From contig OZ038533.1 in assembly GCA_964036665.1 (NCBI GenBank), forward strand, positions 3,334,001 to 3,398,000: 64,000 nt of DNA. The letters run 5' to 3'. A program made the position numbers and the translations under genes. Below are positions 25,930-37,870 of this stretch, piece by piece (the first letter of the stretch is position 1; each line of letters opens with the position of its first letter). Below the pieces are notes generated by a model. It saw nothing but the letters and a program-made list of their open reading frames with translations. It ran no database searches and was not told where the DNA came from. The DNA is from Gordius sp. MW1 (taxonomy: Eukaryota; Nematomorpha; Gordioida; Gordea; Gordiidae).

Positions 25930-27385
25930 ATCATTGTGATGTCCAAATTTAGTATTTACGCCCTTCCCCGACCCATCTCTATTATTTGTTAATAAGGTTA
26001 TTATTCTATATATTCACAAACAAGGTAAACCATATTTTTGTAGACCACTTTAACTGTTTTCACTTTATATAATTACTGCTCCACGTTTAAGTTTAAAAGT
26101 ATCTTGGCAGAGTGTAAGACTAATTGTAGGAACATAGGTTTTGATCATTTAGTAGTACTACCTTAATTTAAGTAGGTTAAACCAAAGCGCAGAATGTATT
26201 TAAAGTATATTTTATAGCTTTACTATAGAATTTAACTAGATTTAATTTTGAATTCTAGCCGACTTATTCAGTCAAAGCCTTCGATCGCGGGCCACATGAA
26301 TTTACTAAGTTGCTGAGGCTATTGTCTTTGAGAGGTTCATTGTGTGACACCAAAAAGTTGAGTTCTGTTTTATCTTATATCAGTCTGGCCTAAATTCCCT
26401 CGTACCGTACTAGTATCATGTGTTTTGCTAGTCGTCTCGGGCTAAAAAAATCTTGACTCGTCTTGTCCTGGTTTTAAGAAACAAGATGGGACAGTGAATT
26501 TTCCCAGAGTTTCTCATCACTAGCTTTACTTGGGTGTTTATATTAAATCAAAATATCTTAATCAACCTAAATGCAAAGCACATTGAATAAAATTTATCGA
26601 CTATTATTAGATTATAAATATTGTCGTTAATAGAAAATTTTAAAGGTATTTGGTGTCAAATCTCGTATAGCTTCGTTGTCAAGGTCTCAGCTCAGCTTTT
26701 AGATTTCCCCTCTCGCCTCAGACGAGACCAATTTTTTTTGGCATCCCTATTAGTTAATCACGACCTAATATAACTTGCCCTTATTAGGACCTAAGATGTC
26801 CATATGCACCTGAATCACGGTTTTCAGCCTAATTGCACCTCTTGATCTGGTGTATTTTAAATGTAGCTGTTTAACTAAGATTCCGATTGTTCCTGGTAAC
26901 GTTCAGCTCAGTTTCGTTATACTTGAGCATTATAATGTTGCGATATCTTCCATTCTTAATCCTGCTGCCTCGTAATCTAAGTAGGACGATGCCAATTGGT
27001 TTAAACAGCCTCATTTAGAGTTGCTCTATAGATTTTTTATTGTATGAGCTGGACTCGATTTATTCAACTCTGGATGAACAGCCCCTATCATCCGGCGCTT
27101 AACGGGAGCGCGGAAGGTACGCGCGGTTAATAAAATAGATTATAAGGCAAGGCTATAGCCATTTTTGAAAACTATAAAGAAATGTCCAGCCAAGTGTTCT
27201 TGAATTGGAAGATAAGTACAGAGTAAGAACTATGTCTTAACAATGGGATGAAAAAGGACAGTTTATTAAGAGTATATTGGGGGTACAAGGTTTAGGTAGG
27301 ATCTAGACACAAAAATTAGGTAATGGGTAGATACTACCTGAAAGCTCAAGGACCACCAAAGGCATGTATATTAAATAAAGAGAAC
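25930..27385. other. Gene-free stretch
   Basis: No exon, RNA gene or bounded repeat was recognised. Composition is slightly less AT-rich than nearby sequence around 26250-27130, without a persuasive reading frame. Confidence 0.4.
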
Positions 27386-27391
27386 AAACTA

Positions 27392-28107
27392 TTGTGCTCA
27401 GTTTTTTATTCAAAGTGCAAAGTTTTTTTTGCCATTTTTTAAGTTTTTTATTCAATTTGCCAAGTTTTTAATTAAATGTTAAGTTTTTTATTAAATGTTC
27501 AGATTTTTATTTATTAGCTCAGAGATTTATTACACTTGCCAAGTTTTTTTATGCAAAGTGGTTTTAATTTTTAATTAAAAACAGATAGGTGCGGGATTCG
27601 AACCTACGAGCTATTGAAGCTAGTCACACATTCAATCAACTGAGCCTTTAGACCTCAAAATATTTTTGGGATTATATCACTTATATATAGCTACACTTGT
27701 TATTTACCGATTTTTATTATACAAATTTAGAGTAATAACTTACAACGATTATAAAAGCTCTCTAAGGTTTCCACAGATAAAAATAATTTTTATAAATAGG
27801 CAATTTAAATTAATAATTTTTAACTATTATTAAAGAGGGTTAGGGTTAGGGTTAGTAATAACAAACAACTGAGCATATTTTGAAAAAAAACGAAATATTT
27901 TTTTGAAAAAAAAACGAAATATTTTTTTGAAAAAAAAAACTGAAAATTTTTTGAAAAAAAACTGAATATTTTTTGCAAAAAAACTGAACATTTTTTGAAA
28001 AACTGAACATCAAAAAAACTGAGCTCTTTTTAATTAAAATCTGAGCATAAAAAAACTGACATTTTTAATTAAAAATCTGAGCAAATTGAATTAAAAACTG
28101 AGCACAA
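27392..28107. repeat. Palindromic repeat element with internal tRNA-like sequence and GGGTTA run
   Basis: The ends TTGTGCTCAGTTTTTTATTC (27392 onward) and its near-perfect inverse (28086-28107) bound the element. Inside, the left arm repeats units like AAGTTTTTTATTCAA and the right arm repeats inverted units like TTAATTAAAATCTGAGC. Between them lie a tRNA-like block (27586-27650, minus) and GGGTTA repeats (27836-27856). No coding content. Confidence 0.65.
27586..27650 (-). repeat. tRNA-like sequence (tRNA pseudogene or SINE head)
   Basis: On the minus strand, GGCTCAGTTGATTG resembles an internal A box and GGTTCGAATCC is an exact B box, followed by CGCACC. The spacing is about right for a tRNA, but the acceptor stem does not pair well, so a working tRNA is unlikely. 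Confidence 0.5.
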
Positions 28108-29924
28108 ACAACTGAGCATTATGGAATTTTTCACTATGCATTTAAATAACACCCTTAAATAAAGAAAAAGAATTTTGACTTCAAAATCATTGGACAAGGA
28201 CGGGATGAACATACAAAGAAACGACAAATTTCCCTCTATAGGAATAAAGAAAAAATTAGCGCATGTCCTAGACCATCAACAAAACTATTGTGTGAACTAG
28301 TGATCTACCGGGCACGGACGGGCCAAACAAATTAATGAAAAGGGAGCGGGCAATGGGCTCGAACGGGCCTAGGATTCTAAACGGTTTTGGAATACATATT
28401 AGATCACACCGACCACAAATAGGTGTTTAAAAATAAAATTTACTAAATATGGAATTTTTAGTATTAAAAAAATGTATTATGACAAAATATAATCCGACGG
28501 TCTTGATCCGTATGATATTTATAATTATTTAATCATTATTTTAAAAACATTCTTACCTGTCACGTTCATTCATTTTGCATTTCGTGCTATATTAATTTTA
28601 AAAAATGTGCTCATATTATATCTTATTTCATATTATATGATAACACTTTTACATAGCTTATTAATAGAGCTTTTTTTGTTACTTTTCCACAATAACTAGT
28701 TAATTTATTAATTCTTTCGAAAAAATGTAACTAATTTTACAGTTACAATTTTTCAGAAATAACTGAATACAACTCCTACTTACTTACCTGATGGAAATAG
28801 TTACATTAAAAGTTACTAGGGTAGATAAAAAAAAATTTAATATGTTTTTATTGACATATTTGAAAAAAAAATCACAGGGAAATGTACGATTTCAATAATA
28901 CGTTATATATATTTTATATTATCGTCTAATAAGCTTGTCCGCATTTCACTAAATAAGTTTACCAAGACAAAAGGAATTCGACAGGGGCGGTGGATGGTAG
29001 GGGTACATTGTATTTAATAAATAGTTTTTTTCAATTCAGGAAAATTTGTATAATTGCTATGCAATTTATGAGCTTGCTTTTTGTTGCCCGTCCGTCCGTC
29101 CGTCCCGCCAACGTTCTTAATTGCTGGTTCGATACCGGGAGAGGGGAAAAAATTTTTTTTAATTGAATTAATATATTGTTCTTGTTAATACAATTAATAA
29201 TATGACTTTTTAACCGAGTCCTTAGATCTTCGAACCAGGGGGGAGTGTTTTATCTCGGAAAATGAGAAGTAATGTGGGCCGACGGGGAGTTTGTTGTTTT
29301 ATTTAGTGGACCTTTAATTTCAACTCAGATATTCTCCAAATAATAGTTTATTATATTCTAATTCCTCTGAATAATAATACACGTTCGTGCTCGATATATA
29401 CAGTTTACATCACGGGAAAATAATTGTGGGAACAACAATTATAGTATTGGGATATAATCGCGATAACTTCGGAAACTGGGGAAAATTTGGTTTTCAAGGG
29501 GGAAAAATTTGGTTCTCTAACCGCGGAATCCAGATTCTGCTTCGTATCGATTTTCGTGGGGCTTATATAGGTTTTATTTTCTTGGCTTGTATTTTTATCC
29601 TTAAAACTGCTTTACTTTGTCCATTAATCCGTGCCAACTTTTGCTGGATGGCCCTTCACTTCCAAGGATTTTCAAATCTTCTACTGACAGTTCTAGTTTC
29701 CCGCTACGTTTCTCGGGCCCATTCGTTTATAACCCGGTTTTGTTGTATCCATGCCTTTCTCTGCTACTTTTTTCGAGCCAATTAGTGATTTATAGCCTTG
29801 TTTTGCTGTATCCTTGCTTTATTTCACTACCAACCCAATCATCGGTAACCTTCTTCCTTTCTTAGCCCACTTTTAGGAGCCTATTATCGATCTAGGGCCC
29901 ACGCATTCCTAATAAGGATTGGTT
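28108..29924. other. Gene-free, repeat-rich stretch
   Basis: It holds a GCCCG-type repeat fragment near 28295-28400, a GTTAC-type repeat (28690-28830), and an element end TTGCTATGCAATTTATGAGC with a CCGT microsatellite (29055-29105). A less AT-rich patch (29450-29880) has imperfect 60-bp duplications such as TTTGCTGTATCC. The open frame 29387-29785 matches nothing known. Confidence 0.45.
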
Positions 29925-32420
29925 CGTGGGTCGTTCATGTATACGACATACATGACACTGACCAATGAAAAAAATGACCATTGGCCAAATTGTGATTCGA
30001 AATTTTTTTTTTCGTTTTTGAATTGGTATATTAGGTTATACCCTATGCTTGAGAACTGCACAGGTGACCCGAGACCCGACCCGGACCTAACCCGACCCGA
30101 CCGTCGGGTCCGGGTAGAAAATTTGAAAATTCTTTCGGGTCGGGTCAATTTTAGAGAGTCGGTTCCAAGGTTTAAAAAACACGCGAGACCTATTTTTTTA
30201 ATTAATGTTAATTGCTAAGCAAAGAGTGTTTTTAAATATCGAAATGTAAAACTAATTTGGATTATTCATTCATTTAATTCTCTTCCTCTTTTTTTAAATT
30301 TTAAAACTCCGAACTCTGAAGTGCTAGCTAATTCTCATCACTAATTCAAACTACATAAATTACTCCTGTTTTTAATTTGACTATTAAAAGGTAAATTATT
30401 TCAATAAAGTTATATTTTAAATTTTTTTAGTGTTAACCGTGAAGTTTTAGCTAATCCTCATCGTTAATTTAAATTACATTTAATACATATTCAAAAGCCA
30501 ACTTAAAAGTAAGTTATAATTTTATAAATGTTTAATTTGCAAATTTATAATTATATAATATTTTTTTTATAATAACTTATATATATTTTTAAGTTTCATA
30601 TCAAATGAATTTATTTTAAATTGCACTTTAAACTTAAAACATTTGAACAGTCACTATAAATTTCATCACACTTACTATATTGATTATAATCAGCTAATGG
30701 TTTCATAATAACAATAAATGGATGTTAAATACTTGTCTCAAGTCTATTGAGCAGTTTACTTTATTATTATGAAACTAAATATAGATAAATAAATATGAGT
30801 TTTTTTCACCATCCCCTTTAAAGAATACAAATTATCATGGCTTTTATTTGTCAATTTAATTTTACACACAGCAATTTTCGCGCTCGAACGTAATTTGTTT
30901 TAATAATTTTTTGGGTCGGGTCGGGTTCGGGTAGAAAATTTGAAAATGATTTCGGGTCGGGTCTGGGTTGAAAATTTGAAAATGATTTCGGGTTGGGTCG
31001 GGTCCGGGTAAAAAATTTGAAAATGATATCGGGTCGGGTCGGGTTCGGGTTAAAAAAAAGTGACTTTGCAGTTCTCTACCCTATGCCCTGCCCTAGAAGG
31101 GCCTATGCCTCTACTGATATGGGTCCCTGTGCCCCCCCCCCTACAAAAGCCTATGCCTCTACTGATGTGGGTTCGAATCCCGACGAGGGCAAATTCTCAA
31201 TTGCTGGTTCGATACCCGGAGAGGGCAATTTTTTTTAGATTAAATTAATATATTGTTCTTGTTAATACCATTGATAATATGACTTTTTGACCGTCTGGCT
31301 ACTGACCAATAAAAAAATGACCATTGGCCAAATTGTGATTCGAAATTTTTTTCTTCGTTTTTGAATTGGTATATTAGGTTAACATTGATAGTTACCTATG
31401 CCCCCCCCTATAAGGGCCTACTCTACTGATATGGGTCCCTGTCCCCCCCCCAAAGGCTTATGCCTCTACTGATGTGGGTTCGATCCCCGGAGAGGGCAAT
31501 TTTTTTTTTATTATTTTAAATTAATATATTGTTCTTGTTTATACCATCGATAATATGACTTTTTGACCGTGTCCTGGCTACTGACCAATGAAAAAAATGA
31601 CCATTGGGCAAGTTGTGAATCGATTTTTTTTTCGTCTCTTATGTATTTATATCCTTTTTGATCGTGTCTTGGCTACTGACGAATGAAAAAAATGAGCATT
31701 GGCCAAAGTATGAATCAAAACTTTTTTTCCGTTTTTTGAATTGCTATATTAGGTTAACATTGATAATTACCTATGCCCCCCCCCTACAAGGGCCTATGCC
31801 TCTACTGATATGGGTCCCTGTGGCCCCCCCCCCACAAAGCCTTATGCCTCTAGTGATGTGGGTTCGAATCCAGGAGAGGGCAAATTTTTTTATTTTTTTT
31901 TAATTAATTTATTGTTCTTGTTAATACCATTGATAATATGACTTTTTGGCCGTGCGCTGGCTGCTGATTAATAAATAAATGACCATTGGCCAAATTGTGA
32001 ATCGAAATTTTTTTTCGTTTTTTTTTCGTCTCTTTTGTATTTATATCCTTTTTGACCGTGTCCTGGCTACTGACCAATGAAAAAATGACCATTGGCCGCT
32101 AATTTTTTTTCTATATTTTAAATATAGGCTATTTGGCCGTTTGCTGGCTACTGACCAATAGAAAAATGACCACTGGCCAAAGTGAGATTAAGATCAATTT
32201 TATCTCTATCTTATAATTATATTGGCCAGTATTTGGCAGTCTGCTGGTTACTGACCAATGGAAAAAATGATCACGGCCAAAGTGAGTTTAAAATCGTTTT
32301 TTTTTCTAGATTATAATTATAGGCTATTTATTTGACTGTCTGCTAACCATTTTAAAAAATGACCACTGGCCAAAGTGATGGAAAAAATGTCCAATGGCCA
32401 GGGACTGATTAAAAGTTTTT
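29925..32420 (+). repeat. Tandem array of tRNA-derived (SINE-like) units
   Basis: A unit of roughly 280-330 bp recurs with deletions. It includes CTGACCAATGAAAAAAATGA, CCATTGGCCAAATTGTGA, GGTATATTAGGTTAACATTG, GCCTATGCCTCTACTGATAT, a B-box-like GGGTTCGAATCC with GAGGGCAA, and ATATTGTTCTTGTTAATACC. Full or partial units start near 29955, 31290, 31570, 31670, 31955, 32055, 32140, 32240 and 32330. Inverted copies lie at about 40290-40890. The B box and the tRNA-like 3' stem suggest pol III ancestry. A GTCGGGTCGGG-type repeat interrupts at 30900-31060. Confidence 0.7.
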
Positions 32421-32765
32421 CCGTTTTTTTAATATCTTGTTTATACTATACATATTCGCATGATTTGAATTGAGTCTATAGTCATAATTCAAATTGGGGG
32501 TCGCCTAAGCCAAATTGTTTAAATTTATACAGTATCAAAAAAAACTAAAAATTGAAAGTTGTACGTTTTGGAAGGATGACTATTGGCTTTTCCAAGGTCA
32601 TACCCTCTATTTGTGTTCCTTTCGTCATTTTGATTAATTTAGAAGTTGATAAATAAGAATAAATGAAAGAAAACCTATTCCTCAATAAATAAAGTATTAG
32701 TGTTTTATAGCAAATTTTACAACTTTAACTTTTTAAATATTTGTATAAATAATTAACTAATCATT

Positions 32766-34780
32766 TAGCTTATACCCCCCTATAGGCATTCTCCCCCTTC
32801 CCACCTTTCTCGCCCATAAATTACATAGCAAATATGCTACGTTTTTATGTAGTATACTATAGACATAGACTAGATAGACTGCTCATTATACGTACACACG
32901 TACCGAAAAAGCGATGCCAATTTTACCGCCATCTTGAACATAAGAAGCAATCAACGTTATAATGCGATTCTATATATATTCTCTATTTTTTACCTTCTAT
33001 CTCATCCGGGGAGGGGGGGTGTTTTGCCCCCCCCCTAATTTTTTACCCTCTTTCTCAGCGGAGGATAGGGGGGGCAAGGGGGTGTTTTGCCCCCCCCCCA
33101 ATTTTTTACCCTCTTTCTGATGAGGGGGAGAGGGGGGGGGGGGCAGGGGCCGGGGAGGGGTGTTTTGCCCCCCCCCCTAATTTTTTACCCTCTTTCTGAT
33201 GCGGGGGAAAGGGGGGGGGGGCAGGGGCCGGGGAGGAATGTTTTGCCCCCCCCCCTAGTTTTTTACCCTCTTTCTGATGCGGGGGAGAGGGGGCTTATTT
33301 TTTACTTTCTTTCTCACACAGGGGGGGGGGGGTGTTTTGCCCCCCCCCCCTAATTTTTTACCCTCTTTCTGATGCGGGGGAGAGGGGGATCAGGAAGTGT
33401 TTTGCCCCCCCCCCCTTATTTTTTACCCTCTTTCTGATGCGGGGGAGAGGGGGGGCAGGGGGGTGTTTTGCCCCCCCCCTCCTAATTTTTTACCTTATTT
33501 CTGATGAGGGGGAGAGAGGGGGCAGGGGGTGTTTTGCCCCCCCCCCTTTATTTTTTACCCTCTTTCTCACCCAAGGAGGGGGGGGGGGCAGGGAGGTGTT
33601 TTGCCCCCTCCCTAATTTTTTTACCCTCTTTCTGATGCCGGGGAGAGGGGAGGGTGATTCGCCCCTCTTCTTATTTTTTAGTCTCTTTGTCACCCGGGGG
33701 GGGGGCGGAAAGCCCTTTTTAACCCTTTCATAATATTTTTGTGAATTTGTGCGGTCACAGTGGTGACAAATGTCATAATCAACATTTTCTATTGAAATTT
33801 ATTTTTTTTTGAAAATTGACTATCACCCCCCCCCCCTCTTCCCGGCATCAGAAAGAGGGTAAAAATCAAGGGGGGGGGGCAAAACACCCCCCTGCCCCCC
33901 CCCTCTCCTGCGCATTAGAAAGAGGGTAAAAAATTAGGGGGGGGGGGACAAAACACCCCCCCCCCCCTCATCAGAAATAGGGTAAAAAATTAGGAGGGGG
34001 GCAAAACACCCCCCTGCCCCCCCCCCCCCTTGTGTGAGAAAGAGGGTAAAAAATAAGGGGGGGGGGGGCAAAACACCCCCTGCCCCCCCCCTCTCTCCCG
34101 CATCAGAAAGAGGGTAAAAAAGGGGGGGCATAACACCCCTCTGCCCCCCCCTCTCCCCCGCATCAGAAAGAGGGTAAAAAATTAGGGGGGGGGGGCAAAA
34201 CACCCCCGCCCCCCCCCCCCTGTGTGAGAAAGAGGGTAAAAAATAAGGGGGGGGGGCAAAACAACCCCTGCCCCCCCCCTCTCCCCCACATCAGAAAGAG
34301 GGTAAAAAATTAGGGGGGGGGGGCAAAACACCCCTCTGCCCCCCCTCTCCCCCGCATCAGAAAGAGGGTAAAAAATTAGGGGGGAAGGGCAAAACACTCC
34401 TCCCCGGCCCCTGCCCCCCCTCTCCCCCTCATCAGAAAGAGGGTAAAAAATTGGGGGGGGGGCAAAACACCCCCTTGCCCCCCCCCCTATCCTCCGCTGA
34501 GAAAGAGGGTAAAAAATTAGGGGGGGTGCAAAACACTCCCCCTCCCCGGGTGAGATAGAAGGTAAAAAATAGAGAATATATATAGAATCCCATTATAACG
34601 TTGATTGCTTCTTATGTTCAAGATGGCGGTAAAATTGGCATCACTTTTTTAAAGGGAATGAGCAGTCTATCTAGTCTATGAGTATAGATGAGTTTCGTTC
34701 CCCCTTCACTCCTGCACCTCCCCCCCCTTCCCTTCCCCCCTCCTCCCCCTTCCCACCAGGGCCGAAGGCCCTGGTTTTTT
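32766..34780. repeat. Element split by the large palindrome (second copy at 40104-40240)
   Basis: The left flank (32766-32865) reads CCTATAGGCATTCTCCC, CCACCTTTCTCGCCCATAAA and GCAAATATGCTACG. The right flank (34681-34780) reads GTATAGATGAGT and GGGCCGAAGGCCC. At 40104-40240 the same pieces are present, inverted and adjacent, without the insert. So the flanks are one older element and 32866-34687 an insertion in it. Confidence 0.65.
32866..34687. repeat. 1.8-kb inverted duplication of a C/G-rich minisatellite
   Basis: The outer arms match inverted (TAGACTAGATAGACTGCTCA; AACATAAGAAGCAATCAACG). Each arm then carries about ten units of 65-75 bp: TTTTTTACCCTCTTTCTGAT, GCGGGGGAGAGGG, a G-run, TGTTTTGCCC and a C-run. 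Variant units (CTCAGCGGAGGATA; CACACAGGG; the unit with GGGGCCGGGGAGG) occur in mirrored order in the two arms. The centre (about 33735-33825) is unique sequence. Proline- and glycine-rich ORFs here are artefacts of the homopolymers. Confidence 0.85.
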
Positions 34781-34789
34781 TTAAAGATC

Positions 34790-36350
34790 CATTTTTATTG
34801 ATGAAATTAATGAAAGTGTAAATGCATTGGATCATTTCCGACTTTGAAAGAAAATAATAAAATATGATACTTGTAATTTTCTAATAGGATGGATCATCAA
34901 TTCGAAAGAGTTTTTAAATATTTAAATTTAATCCGTGAAGGAAATTTAAATTTAAAGCGATACCCAAAGTAGACATGTAAATATGTTGTTTAATCTAATA
35001 AAAGATTTTTAAATTTTATAGAAAATAACTGTAACTTTAGTTGAATTGTCACTGAATTAATGTAACTAACTGCAGTTACAGTTCCTTTAAAGTTAATGTA
35101 ACTGATTGCAATTACTTTTCCGAAGAAAATGAACTAGTTTTAGGAACTAGTTACATGGAACTAGTTACTTAAACGCTCTACTTATTTGAGTATATTTTCT
35201 ATTAAAACCTAAATAATAAAAATTTGAGTTATCTAAATTAAATTTTGTAATTTGATGATATATTGCATCTTAAACGACTTTTGTTAATTTCTAGAAGTTA
35301 GGATTAACTTACAAATTACTGTGAGCGAAACTATGAACATGTGGATATCTAATTAAGACTATCGATTCATTCGAGTTTATAAATTATAACAATCGAAAAG
35401 TATTTTGCAACCACAATTTTTTAAAAAAAAAGTTAACGTATAGTGATGTTGAACAAACCACAACATTAGGAATAACTAATAATGAAATTCTGTATAATTT
35501 TTTACGGATCAAAATTTGGATTATAGTCAAACTCAAAAAACATCTATCTATTCAATTGCTTAGCAATAAATGTTGCTAATATAAAATATTTAATAATGGT
35601 CCGGGCCTAATTGGCCGATCTTGAAAGGGGGCCCGGGATTAAAGCGCATAGAAAAAATTACAGATGGGTTCAGGCGGCCTGAAAGGTTTTAAAACAGTTA
35701 CGGGCGGGCCGATTTTCTAAAAACGGCCCGTTGCAGATTTCTAATATGGACATCTAACAGAACAAAAAGATTGCCTAACACTATCTAGATTAATGCAGCA
35801 AACGCAGGACCACTCTATACGCCTATTGCTTTAAGCACATCTAAAGTTCTTGTTTTTTATTAATTATGCCAAGAGAGCAAGTTTTATCATCTTTGAGGTG
35901 GTCTTTATTACATTTTTTCGTTTTAATTCATCCATCTATACTAAGCAGAGTTTCTTTCAGGGGAGAGCCCGCCCGGAGAGTTTTGATTGAAGGAAGCATG
36001 AACTTAAGTTTCATCATGAAGTCATAAATTATATTAATAGGCTAAAATTGAAATTCAATTAATTATTATAATTTGTCAATAAAAAAAATATAAAATTGGC
36101 GAAATTAAATTTTTTTTACAAATCAGGTGGAAATCATTCATAGACATTATTTTTTAACATCTGTGAACAATAATTTATAATCTTGAAAGTTACAAATTAT
36201 CTTTTAAAAAATATCAATAGGTAAATAAACATAAATAAATGCTTTTAGAATTATTAAATCATTATCTTACTTATAAACTTAAAAGAATTATTATTAATAA
36301 TAGATTCTATTGTTTGTTTTTTATTGATATAATATGCTTATTTTGAATTG
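34790..36350. other. Gene-free AT-rich stretch
   Basis: It contains a GTTAC-type repeat (35020-35180) and a GGCCCGGGCC-like repeat (35595-35745). No exon was recognised before the TTF fragment at 36354. Confidence 0.45.
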
Positions 36351-36353
36351 CAG

Positions 36354-37015
36354 ATGTCTGGTAAATACAAAATTACTCTTTTGCACTACTTTAGTAAAAA
36401 GGAAAAGCCTAATAAAAAAGATGGTAAATATGATTTAATTTGGAATAATATTAATTATGTATGGGTATTTGTGTTTATATAAAATAAGACATGATTATGT
36501 TTGTTTGTAATAGGTAAGATGGGACTGAATTAAAAAACACTCTTGTTTTATCCCTTTGAAAAATTATGGTAATTATTTTTAAGCATTAGATATTTTAAAT
36601 ATATATAAGTTAAAGGCAGATATTATTCTGCTTCCAGCAGTGAAATTCACATAAACTCTTAAAGAGGCAAGAAAAATTTTGGTTTTAATATAGAAGTATT
36701 ATATACATTTTCATGTTTTATGAAGATGAAAATTGTAATTCTGTTGGAGTGGGGAAAACTATCTCTTCTTTATCTTATGATAAAAATGCTGGTATTAAAA
36801 TTATGCAAGTTGTTTTTATTTTATTAATATATATTGATCTAGATGAGTGTATTGGCAGCTCTACTAATTGCTCAGTCTCTGAAAGTGAAAAACATGGGCA
36901 AAATTTAAAACTTAAACCATCATATAAATTTATAATTTCATGGACATCTAAATACAAATGGCTAATTTTTGATGAAGCTTTAGGTGGGGCTTTATGCTCT
37001 GTCTGTTCTCTTTAA
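36354..37015 (+). pseudogene. hAT-type transposon protein fragment, TTF zinc finger
   Basis: Two exons join in phase: 36354-36423 (MSGKYKITLLHYFSKKEKPN, ending on a GTAAAT donor) and 36843-37015. The second encodes YKFIISWTSKYKWLIFDEAL and GGALCSVCSL, then stops. This is the start of the TTF-type zinc finger that precedes the hAT transposase core in ZMYM1-like proteins (usual form W..KYPWL...AFC..C..F). The transposase domain itself is absent before the TIA-1 gene at 37871. It is most likely a 5' relic of a DNA transposon. A domesticated short gene cannot be excluded. Confidence 0.65.
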
Positions 37016-37870
37016 AACATCTTAAAAGAACACTTGCCCGTTTAAATACATGTATTTATTTAATGATTATGCGTGTATGTGTTTATTTATATATCACTTA
37101 TATAACCAATAAAAATCAGTAAATATTATACAAAATGGTTTAGCAATTAAAAAAAATTTTACCCCCCCCCCCCCGGAAGTTGAAAATACCCCCCCCCCCG
37201 GAGTATTTTTTCTGAAAGAAACCCTGATACTAAGACGAATTTATAAAGTAAAACAGGTAAATCTAAAAGGCATTTTAATTTAAGGATATAATTAAAACAA
37301 TGGTAGAAATTTAGACGATTGTACCACGTCAAAAAAGAATTTCAAAAATTTAAAAGCCGTAATTTTTAGATTCAAACCTTGGAATATTTTTATAAATAAG
37401 ATTTCCACATTGTTTCAATTTATGACAATTTGAGAGGCAAAATTAAAATTAATCACCAGCCCTCATCTTAAATTTTGCTGACTTATTGTGAAAACCTATT
37501 AAACAGTGATATCTATGTGCTATTAGTGACAATGAGAAATTTTCTAATAATTTCTTTAATGGGTAATTAAGCTATGAATTATAATTATGCCAAAAAGTCA
37601 AGAGTTATGTAATATTTAAAAGGAATATAAATTACATATAATTTTTAATGTACTTTAAATTATATATTTTGTTATCAATGTAACTGTGTTTTGTTGTTGA
37701 GCTCACTAATATTAAAATTATAAAACAATATTGGTAATATTTTTGCAATTTATCCAAAATTGCGATTTACGATTTCTGATTCGATTATGAAAGCTCTGTT
37801 CAAATTTTGTTTGAGCTTTGAGAAATTGATAGGGGTTTAAGGTTTAGGCATAGCTTTTACAACATCGATT

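Noticed and set aside
27836-27856. Chromosome end suggested by GGGTTA repeats
   Set aside because: Only about three and a half units, inside a palindromic repeat and flanked by ordinary sequence on both sides.
29387-29785. 132-residue hydrophobic open frame
   Set aside because: Overlapping frames and short internal duplications suggest repeat sequence; no homology recognised.
33087-34397. Long proline/glycine/leucine-rich open frames on both strands
   Set aside because: They are translations of C and G homopolymers in a minisatellite and appear in several frames on both strands.
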